64,000 bases of DNA from Actinomycetota bacterium. GTDB taxonomy: Bacteria > Actinomycetota > Acidimicrobiia > IMCC26256 > PALSA-555. The translations under genes and the position numbers were made by a program. The notes under the pieces are model-generated. The model searched no databases. It was not told the origin of the DNA and saw only the letters and a list, made by a program, of their open reading frames with translations. Location of the stretch: the NCBI GenBank assembly GCA_016870355.1, contig VGBR01000007.1, positions 82,957 through 146,956 of the forward strand, written 5' to 3'. Positions 58,455-64,000 of the stretch are shown in pieces (position 1 is the first letter of the stretch; every line of letters begins with the position of its first letter).

Positions 58455-59486
58455 GTGAAGATGCGAACACTGGGAAGAAGCGGTATCCAGGTCAGTGAGT
58501 TCTGTCTCGGGGCGATGATGTTCGGGCAGTGGGGCAACACCGACCACGACGACTGCATCCGGATCATCGACCGAGCCCTCGATGCTGGCATCAACTTCGT
58601 CGACACCGCCGACGTGTACTCGGCGGGGGAGTCGGAAGAGATCGTCGGCAAGGCGCTGGCGAACAAGCGCGACGACGTCGTCATCGCCACCAAGTTCTTC
58701 GCGCCGATGGGCGAAGGGCCAAACATGCGCGGTGGCTCGCGTCGCTGGATCCTCCAAGAGGTGGAGAACAGCCTGCGGCGGCTGGGGACTGACTACATCG
58801 ACCTGTATCAGATCCACCGACCCGAGGACGCTGCTGATCTCGACGAGACGCTCGGTGCGCTGAGCGACCTCGTGCACGTCGGCAAGGTTCGCTACCTCGG
58901 TCACTCGACCTGGCCGGCGGAGCGCATCGTCGAAGCGCAGTGGGTGTCGCAGCGCCGCAATCGCGAGCGCTTCGTGTGCGAACAACCGCCGTACTCGATC
59001 TTCATGCGCGGCATCGAGAAGGCCGTCCTGCCAACGTGCCGCAAGTACAAGATCGGTGTCATCCCGTGGAGCCCGTTGGCGGGTGGTCTCCTCACCGGTC
59101 GCTATCGCAAGGACCAACCGATGCCGGAAGACGGTCGGATGGCGCGCGGCTTCGGCTCACAGCACATGAACGAACGGGCCAAGCAGGCACACGAGCAACG
59201 CCTCGACATCGTTGAGGAGCTCATCAAGGTGGCGGAAGACGCCGGTGTGAGCCTGACCCACCTGGCGCACGCCTTCGTACTCGAACACCCGGTCGTCACT
59301 TCGGCGATCATCGGACCGCGCACGATGGACCAGCTCGACGACGGGCTCGCGGGTGCTGACGTGCGGCTCGACGCCGACACGTTGGATGCGATCGACGCCA
59401 TCGTGGCGCCGGGCGCCGACATCAGCGGTGGCGACCCGTGGCAGCCGCCGGGTCTCGCAAAGGAGAACCGCCGCCGGCAGGTGTAG
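58455..59486 (+). CDS. Aldo/keto reductase
   Basis: A 343-residue TIM-barrel NADPH-dependent reductase. Catalytic tetrad: Asp and Tyr in DTADVYSAGESE, Lys in VIATKFFAPMG, His in YQIHRPE. The C-terminal cofactor segment SAIIGPRTMDQLDDGL is typical. It is a paralogue of the enzyme at 38449, with an extra loop (RKDQPMPEDGRMARGFGSQH). GTG 58455 or ATG 58461 may start translation. Substrate unknown. It is convergent with terC, with 6 bases between the two stop codons. Confidence 0.9.
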   Translation: MKMRTLGRSGIQVSEFCLGAMMFGQWGNTDHDDCIRIIDRALDAGINFVDTADVYSAGESEEIVGKALANKRDDVVIATKFFAPMGEGPNMRGGSRRWILQEVENSLRRLGTDYIDLYQIHRPEDAADLDETLGALSDLVHVGKVRYLGHSTWPAERIVEAQWVSQRRNRERFVCEQPPYSIFMRGIEKAVLPTCRKYKIGVIPWSPLAGGLLTGRYRKDQPMPEDGRMARGFGSQHMNERAKQAHEQRLDIVEELIKVAEDAGVSLTHLAHAFVLEHPVVTSAIIGPRTMDQLDDGLAGADVRLDADTLDAIDAIVAPGADISGGDPWQPPGLAKENRRRQV

Positions 59487-59492
59487 CACTGG

Positions 59493-60461
59493 CTACGTAG
59501 TGAGTTGCTCGCGCTTGGTCTTCTGGATGCTGAACACGATCGCCGCCGTAAGGATCACGATGATCACGGCGAGCGAGATCTCCGTCGGCAGGTGGTACCA
59601 GTGCGACGCGGTCATCTTGATGCCGACGAAGATCAGGATCGCGCCGAGGGCGTGCGACAGGTAGTGGAACCGCTCCTTGGCGTCGCCGAGGAGGAAGTAC
59701 AGCGCTCGTAGCCCCAGGATCGCGAACGCGTTCGACGCGAACACGAGGAACGGCTCGCGGGAGACAGCGAGCACGGCAGGCACGCTGTCGACGGCGAACA
59801 CGACGTCCGTCACCTCGACGACAACGAGCGCGGCCAACAGGGGAGTAGCCACCCACTTCCCGGCCTTGCGGACCAGGAAGTGATGCCCGGAGAACTCCGA
59901 CTGCACCGGGATGATCTTCCCGAGCAAGCGCACCGCACCCGTGCGCTCGTGCTTCCCTTCGTCGTCCCGGTGTCGAATGATCTTGACGCCCGACGCGATC
60001 AGGATCAGCCCGAAAGTCACCAAGAGCCACCAGAACCGGCTGATGAGTGTGGTGCCGGCGAGGATGAACGCGAGTCGCAGCACGAGCGCGCCGAAGATGC
60101 CCCAGAAGAGCACTCGGTGCTGGAAGCGCAGCGGGATCGCGAAGCTGGAGAAGATGATTGCCCAGACGAAGACGTTGTCGACGCTGAGCGACTTCTCGAT
60201 CACGTAGCCGCTGAGGTACTCGCTGAACGCAGTGCTGCCCCAGCTCACGAGCACCACGACCGAGAACGCGAGACCGCACGCGACCCACACCGACGACTCG
60301 AGCAGGGCGCTCTTGGGCGTCGGCTCCTTGTCGTCGCGATGCCGCAGCAAGTCGACGGTCAGCATCGCGACAAGCACGACGACGAGGGCGCCCCAGTGCC
60401 AGGCCTCGATGTCGAGATCGACGAACCTTGCAGAGGAATCGCTTGTCGCAAGCACGTTCAC
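59493..60461 (-). CDS. TerC/Alx family membrane protein (probable Mn2+ exporter)
   Basis: A 322-residue inner-membrane protein of the TerC family with about eight to nine hydrophobic segments. Conserved acidic pieces are present: EKSLSVDNVFVWAIIFSSFA and VVEVTDVVFAVDSVPAVLAV, which carry the Asp residues thought to bind metal. TerC/Alx proteins export manganese, partly to metallate exoenzymes. The gene is preceded by a yybP-ykoY riboswitch, which fits Mn2+-induced expression. GTG start at 60461. Confidence 0.93.
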   Translation of the reverse strand: MNVLATSDSSARFVDLDIEAWHWGALVVVLVAMLTVDLLRHRDDKEPTPKSALLESSVWVACGLAFSVVVLVSWGSTAFSEYLSGYVIEKSLSVDNVFVWAIIFSSFAIPLRFQHRVLFWGIFGALVLRLAFILAGTTLISRFWWLLVTFGLILIASGVKIIRHRDDEGKHERTGAVRLLGKIIPVQSEFSGHHFLVRKAGKWVATPLLAALVVVEVTDVVFAVDSVPAVLAVSREPFLVFASNAFAILGLRALYFLLGDAKERFHYLSHALGAILIFVGIKMTASHWYHLPTEISLAVIIVILTAAIVFSIQKTKREQLTT

Positions 60462-60493
60462 AGTCGGGCATCCCCTCGGTCGACACGGTCATG

Positions 60494-60592
60494 TCGCCGA
60501 AGGTCTCTCCCACCTGCGATGGCAGGCACGATCGCCGGGCGCAGAGGCCGTACTGACGACGATCCGTCGGGCGGGGATACTCCCCTTCGAGC
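60494..60592 (-). ncRNA. yybP-ykoY manganese riboswitch
   Basis: On the minus strand the leader opens with CGAAGGGGAGTATCCCC and ends with GGGAGAGACCTTCGGCGACA. CGAAGG and CCTTCG form the P1 helix, and the GGGGAGUA and GAGACC flanks are hallmarks of this riboswitch class. The class binds Mn2+ and commonly controls terC-type exporters. It ends about 33 bases before the terC start, so control of translation or transcription elongation is plausible. Confidence 0.86.
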
Positions 60593-60635
60593 TAGGTCAG
60601 CGTACCCGGCGCGCTGCTCGTGGCAGGCAATCGAC

Positions 60636-62114
60636 CTAGAGCTCGACGAGGTTCTCAGGGTCGCAATCGAGCACACCCGACTCGGTCGGGCTCACGCGCT
60701 CGAAGTCGTCACCGGTCACCTGGAGAAGCACGAAGCAGCTGCTCGGCGTACCGCTCGCCACGTTGGTGGGGCCGACGATGCCGCCGGCCGTGAAGTCGGT
60801 GAGCTCCGCGAGCGCTTCGAACAACCGGACGCGGGTGATCCCATTTCCACCGTGCTCGTTGATCACGCGCTTCGTGGCGGTCTCGAAGAGCATCCCAGCA
60901 ACGAACGCTCGCAGGCCCTCGTACGACGGATCGCCGCCGGCGCGGGCCGTGATGCGGAGGTACGCGCGCAGCGCTCCGATGTCGGCGCGGTCCGAGAATG
61001 GAGCGGTCTGTATCCCGACGTACTGTCCCTCGACGTCCGGGCCGCCGTTCGCTGGGAGCGTGGGGTCGTAACACGACGCATCGCAGTACCAGGCGGTGAC
61101 GTCCGGGGCGCGACCGGCTGCGGCTTGACGGAGCAGGGTCGTCGAGCTGGCGCCCTGGCCCGACCACGCCAGGGTGGCGCCATTGGCTTCGATCTCATCG
61201 ACGATCTCGCCGTAGCGAGTGAGGTCGTCGCTGGACGAAACGTCTGTCGTCCCCGCGGTCGACAGCCCGGCGACTTCCAATGCCTCGACGAGGTCGAGCG
61301 TGCTGGCACGGAGCGGTTCCGCGTCTGGGACGAGCACGAACTGCGAGCAGCAACCCGAGACGTTCTCGATCATCCACTGGTAGGGGCCGATGGCGACGAT
61401 GCCCGGTTGCCCTGGGAACGCCGCGAAGGTGTTGCTCGACGCTCCTCGACCGGGGTTGTTCACCTCGACGGGCAGGTCGGGGATCGCCGCACATCCCTGC
61501 GCTTCCACCGCGCCGTCGTAGACCGACATGCCGCCGACGAGCGCGAAGTCTTCGTCGCACGCTGACGCGACGGCGGAGGCGTATCCCTCGACCGAACCGC
61601 CATGGTCGAGGACGTCGATCACGATGTCGCGCCCGGCGAGCCCGCCGCGCCGGTTCATGTAGGTGCGCCACGCCTGGAGACCCTGCAGGGTCTCGGCGCG
61701 GTCGGCGACGACCGCGATGCGGATGGTGTCGTCGCCGATCCCCACGTCGGTGTTGCGGTCCGGCATCGTCGTCGTGGTGTCCAGCGGCTGGCTGGTCGTC
61801 GTGGTCGGTGGTTGGGTGGTCGTCGTCGTCGGGATCGTCGCGGCCGTCACCGTCGGCACGACCGCAGTCGTTCCCGGCGTGATCGTGCCTTGGGTCACCG
61901 GCGGTGCGGTCGTCGTCGGAGCGGTCGCGAGTGTCGTCGGCGCCAGAGTGCTCGTTGTCGTGGCCGCGAGGGTGCCCTGGGTCGACGACGTCGGGGTGAC
62001 CTGGATCGACTCGTCCTTGCCCTCACCGGAGGTGATGAGCAGGGTGATCCCCGCTCCGATGAAGATCGACAAGGCGGTCACCACCGCAAGTGCCCAATGC
62101 TGCTTCGACGTCAC
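60636..62114 (-). CDS. Membrane-anchored substrate-binding protein (Peripla_BP type)
   Basis: A 492-residue extracytoplasmic receptor. One N-terminal transmembrane anchor (HWALAVVTALSIFIGAGITL) precedes a Thr/Pro-rich linker of about 75 residues, then a branched-chain-type periplasmic-binding domain (DTIRIAVVADRAETLQGLQA; ALVGGMSVYDGAVEAQGC; QFVLVPDAEPLRASTLDLVE). Seven Cys in the mature part suggest disulfides. No permease or ATPase is nearby, so it may serve as a sensor or work with components encoded elsewhere. GTG start. It ends 43 bases before the riboswitch. Confidence 0.85.
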   Translation of the reverse strand: MTSKQHWALAVVTALSIFIGAGITLLITSGEGKDESIQVTPTSSTQGTLAATTTSTLAPTTLATAPTTTAPPVTQGTITPGTTAVVPTVTAATIPTTTTTQPPTTTTSQPLDTTTTMPDRNTDVGIGDDTIRIAVVADRAETLQGLQAWRTYMNRRGGLAGRDIVIDVLDHGGSVEGYASAVASACDEDFALVGGMSVYDGAVEAQGCAAIPDLPVEVNNPGRGASSNTFAAFPGQPGIVAIGPYQWMIENVSGCCSQFVLVPDAEPLRASTLDLVEALEVAGLSTAGTTDVSSSDDLTRYGEIVDEIEANGATLAWSGQGASSTTLLRQAAAGRAPDVTAWYCDASCYDPTLPANGGPDVEGQYVGIQTAPFSDRADIGALRAYLRITARAGGDPSYEGLRAFVAGMLFETATKRVINEHGGNGITRVRLFEALAELTDFTAGGIVGPTNVASGTPSSCFVLLQVTGDDFERVSPTESGVLDCDPENLVEL

Positions 62115-62129
62115 GCCGGAAAGTCTGAC

Positions 62130-63173
62130 TTACAGGACTCCCGAAGAAGCGTCGCGGGCGTGCTCGAGGAGCGCGTCGACCCGATCGGCGATCGCGGCGA
62201 CGTTCGACCCTTCCGATGCGCCGGCGCGTGCCCCCTTCAGCCGTCGGACATAGGCGCCTTCGGCGATGCACGCCATCTTCCAGTAGGAGAAGACGACGAG
62301 CCACTGCAGCGCGTCGAGTGAGCGACCGGAGCGTTGCGCGTACATCTCGGCCACCTCGGCGCGGCGACGGAACACCGGCGCCAGCGTGGGCGACGAAGGG
62401 AGGAATCCGATCGAGTCGCCGGGGTCCTCCCAGTAGAGGAGTGACCAGACGAAGTCCGCAACCGCGTCACCGATCGTGCAGAGCTCCCAATCGAGGACGG
62501 CGATGATGCGATGGTCGGCGCCGAGCACCGTGTTGTCGAAGCGGTAGTCGCCGTGGGCGATCGTCGGCGTGCCGGACTCAGCGGGAACGCTGCCAGTGAG
62601 TCGCTCGTGGAGGTCGTCGAGCACCGGTGTGTCCCGGACGCGCGCTGCCTCGACCTGCTTGCGCCACCGGGCGAGCTGCCGCTCGGCGTAGCCCGTTCGG
62701 TGACGGGTCAGGTCGCCGAGACCAACTCGGTCGGGGTCGATCGCGTGCATGGCGACGTGCACGTCGACGAGGGAGTCGCTTGCGGCGTCTGCTTGGTCGG
62801 CGGTGAGCCGCTGACCGTCGGCCTCGGTTCGCAGGATCGTCCCGTCGGCGAACCCCATGACCGAGAAGGGTGCACCGGTGACGTCGGTGTCCTCGCAGAG
62901 CGCGACGGCGGCAGGCACTGGAACGGCTCCGTCGCGCGCCAAGGCGTCGAGGATCTTGAACTCGCGCGCCACGTCGTGTGCGGTGGCGAGCACGGCGGTC
63001 GCGGGTGGCCGCCGCAATGCCCAGGTGTGACCGCCCGCGTCATCCATACGGTAGGTGAGGTTCGACCCGCCGGCGGCGATGAGCGAGTACGTGATCGGTG
63101 GTTCTGCACCGATGTGCTCGTGCAGCCACGCCGACACCGCTTCTGGTTCCAAACCGGGAAGGTCTTCGGTCAA
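62130..63173 (-). CDS. Phosphotransferase family protein (APH-like)
   Basis: Aminoglycoside phosphotransferase-fold kinase of 347 residues, of the group often found with acyl-CoA dehydrogenases (ACAD10/11 N-terminal-like). The nucleotide loop is LIAAGGSNLTYRMDD, the catalytic loop PTIAHGDYRFDNTVL with the Brenner HGDxxxxN motif, and the metal Asp lies in AVLDWELCTIGD. The substrate is probably a 4-hydroxyacyl-CoA or similar alcohol, by analogy. TTG 63173 (LTEDLPGLEP) is chosen as start because the divergent SGNH gene begins 27 bases away; uncertain. Confidence 0.85.
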   Translation of the reverse strand: MTEDLPGLEPEAVSAWLHEHIGAEPPITYSLIAAGGSNLTYRMDDAGGHTWALRRPPATAVLATAHDVAREFKILDALARDGAVPVPAAVALCEDTDVTGAPFSVMGFADGTILRTEADGQRLTADQADAASDSLVDVHVAMHAIDPDRVGLGDLTRHRTGYAERQLARWRKQVEAARVRDTPVLDDLHERLTGSVPAESGTPTIAHGDYRFDNTVLGADHRIIAVLDWELCTIGDAVADFVWSLLYWEDPGDSIGFLPSSPTLAPVFRRRAEVAEMYAQRSGRSLDALQWLVVFSYWKMACIAEGAYVRRLKGARAGASEGSNVAAIADRVDALLEHARDASSGVL

Positions 63174-63199
63174 GTGCGGCAGGGTAGCGTCGCAGCGTC

Positions 63200-63844
63200 G
63201 TGCGTCTCCTTGTAGGTGTGGCGCTGCTGGGATCGCTGCTTGCAGGGCCCGCCAGCGCGCAGGCACCGACCCCTCCGCCAGATCCGCGCTTGTTGATCAT
63301 CGGTGATCCATGGCGCGCAGCCCTGGGTGGTGAACCTGTTGAGTGCGCGGGGCTGGCGGGTGAACCAGACGTCGGGCGAGAACATGCACACCTGGCAAGC
63401 GCCGGCGATCGTCGATGCCAATCGGAGGGCGTTTGGTCTGGGTCGAGTTGTGATCATCCAGCTCGGCACGAACGACGGCATCAGCTCGGCCGAGCTCGCG
63501 TCCTACGTCGACACGCTGATGCAGCACTTGGCGACGGTTGAGCGCGTCTACTGGGTGAACATGCGCCAGTTCACGAGCTGGGTCCCGGCTGCGAATGCAA
63601 CCCTTGCGGCTGCGGCGGCGGCGGCGGTGGTGGTGGCGGTGGCGGCTACGGCGGCGGCGCCGGGAGTGGCAGTTTCTTTGGTGGTGGTGGTGGCGGGTCG
63701 TCGTTCGTCGCGGCAGGTGGATCCATCACGGTGAACGCGGCGAACAACACCGGGGACGGTCAGGTGGTCATCACTTATGAGCCGAGCACCGACAGCTGTC
63801 CGGTGGCGACGCCGATCGTTGCCGAGCCGAAGACCACGGGCTGA
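63200..63844 (+). pseudogene. SGNH hydrolase with two frame changes and a glycine-rich tail
   Basis: From GTG 63200: signal peptide VRLLVGVALLGSLLAGPASA and PDPRLLIIGD, then the frame shifts near 63307, just where the catalytic Ser of the GDS motif belongs. The body continues in a second frame (HGAQPWVVNLLSARGWRVNQ, VVIIQLGTNDGISS, VYWVNMRQFTSW), carrying the block III GTND motif. At about 63595, inside a GCGGCGG tract, coding quality jumps back to the first frame, giving a Gly-rich stretch and GSITVNAANNTGDGQVVITY with a TGA at 63842. The SGNH C-terminal DxxH is missing. Pseudogene, recombination product or assembly artefact. Confidence 0.72.
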
Positions 63845-63942
63845 GTTGGGGGGTATTGGGCGACTTTCGACACTCCTGAGACGAAGGATCCCGAGCAAGG
63901 GGTCGAGTGCTTCGGTCCGGAGGCGGCGGCGTTGTCCACTCT

Positions 63943-63980
63943 CCCCGCCTTTAGTCAGTCCTTCCCGATAGGGCGGGTTT
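63943..63980 (+). terminator. Possible terminator hairpin near the window end
   Basis: CCCGCC (63944-63949) can pair with GGCGGG (63972-63977), followed by TTTTA. The loop is long, about 22 bases, so the call is weak. The remaining bases to 64000 show no supported gene. Confidence 0.3.
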
Positions 63981-64000
63981 TAGTGAACGTCACGGGCATG

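Noticed and set aside
61750..62000. Repetitive GTCGTCG/TGGTCG-like tract on the plus strand
   Set aside because: It is the coding sequence of the Thr/Pro linker of the minus-strand binding protein, not a separate repeat element.
63595..63780. Trp/Arg-rich frame in the glycine-rich region
   Set aside because: Composition (runs of Trp and Arg) is an artefact of reading the GGT/GGC repeat in the wrong frame.
1..64000. Search for CRISPR arrays, tRNA/rRNA genes, transposases, integrases and phage genes
   Set aside because: None recognised by eye; absence of tRNA genes should be confirmed with a covariance-model scan.

Overview
The window is chromosomal DNA of a high-GC actinobacterium. The gene content points to class Acidimicrobiia or a near relative: F420-dependent enzymes (LLM class and PPOX class), many short-chain dehydrogenases (SDRs), two phytanoyl-CoA dioxygenase-like proteins, a TIGR04338 metallohydrolase, DUF6624, an actinobacterial-type Aat, and frequent GTG/TTG starts with 4-base GTGA/ATGA overlaps. 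This placement is inference. No rRNA, tRNA, CRISPR array, insertion sequence or phage gene was recognised.

Layout. 0-10 kb: P450, GNAT acetyltransferase, MBL hydrolase with an SDR, L,D-transpeptidase lipoprotein with an exported partner, DUF6624, MFS exporter, SDR, a coiled-coil muralytic protein, a secreted His/Cys protein and an aat gene without a normal start codon. 10-24 kb: diiron protein, ArsC-like reductase and acyl-CoA dehydrogenase joined by a duplicated 51-bp leader; AlaX; an AbiEi/DUF559-like protein with a 14-bp inverted repeat at its start; acyl-ACP thioesterase; a 694-residue HTH-proline-rich-LamG-like protein; PhyH, gamma-carbonic anhydrase, CDF transporter, and a Ku/LigD-polymerase end-joining pair. 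24-32 kb: an unusual minus-strand group (SMP-30 lactonase, leaderless substrate-binding-like protein, cytochrome c, DUF6529), a CASTOR/POLLUX-like channel, a broken pirin gene and an LMW phosphatase.

32.6-40.2 kb is a compact catabolic block of visibly higher G+C (about 77-78% in two sampled lines against about 67% outside). It holds two SDRs and an enoyl-CoA hydratase diverging from a PPOX-F420 enzyme, a LysR regulator, a MaoC-like dehydratase, an amidohydrolase, an aldo/keto reductase and a frameshifted PIG-L deacetylase. A 17-bp near-direct repeat flanks it, so it may be an acquired island.

40.6-45.8 kb is a branched-chain-type ABC importer in which LivH, LivM and LivF are fused into one 969-residue protein. 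A strong hairpin follows the binding-protein gene. 46-60 kb is mostly catabolic: amidohydrolase, LLM oxidoreductase, PhyH, methyltransferase, cyclase, an SDR-epoxide hydrolase-SDR-epoxide hydrolase operon and a second aldo/keto reductase. TerC at 59.5-60.5 kb is preceded by a clear yybP-ykoY (Mn2+) riboswitch. The window ends with an anchored binding protein, an aminoglycoside-phosphotransferase-like kinase and a scrambled SGNH hydrolase/glycine-rich gene.

Two themes stand out. Three CTGA...TCAG dyads upstream of lipid or xenobiotic genes may be sites for one regulator. Several genes carry single disruptive lesions (pirin, PIG-L, SGNH, possibly aat), and there are remnants of CMD and SnoaL families; either gene decay or residual assembly error could explain the lesions.
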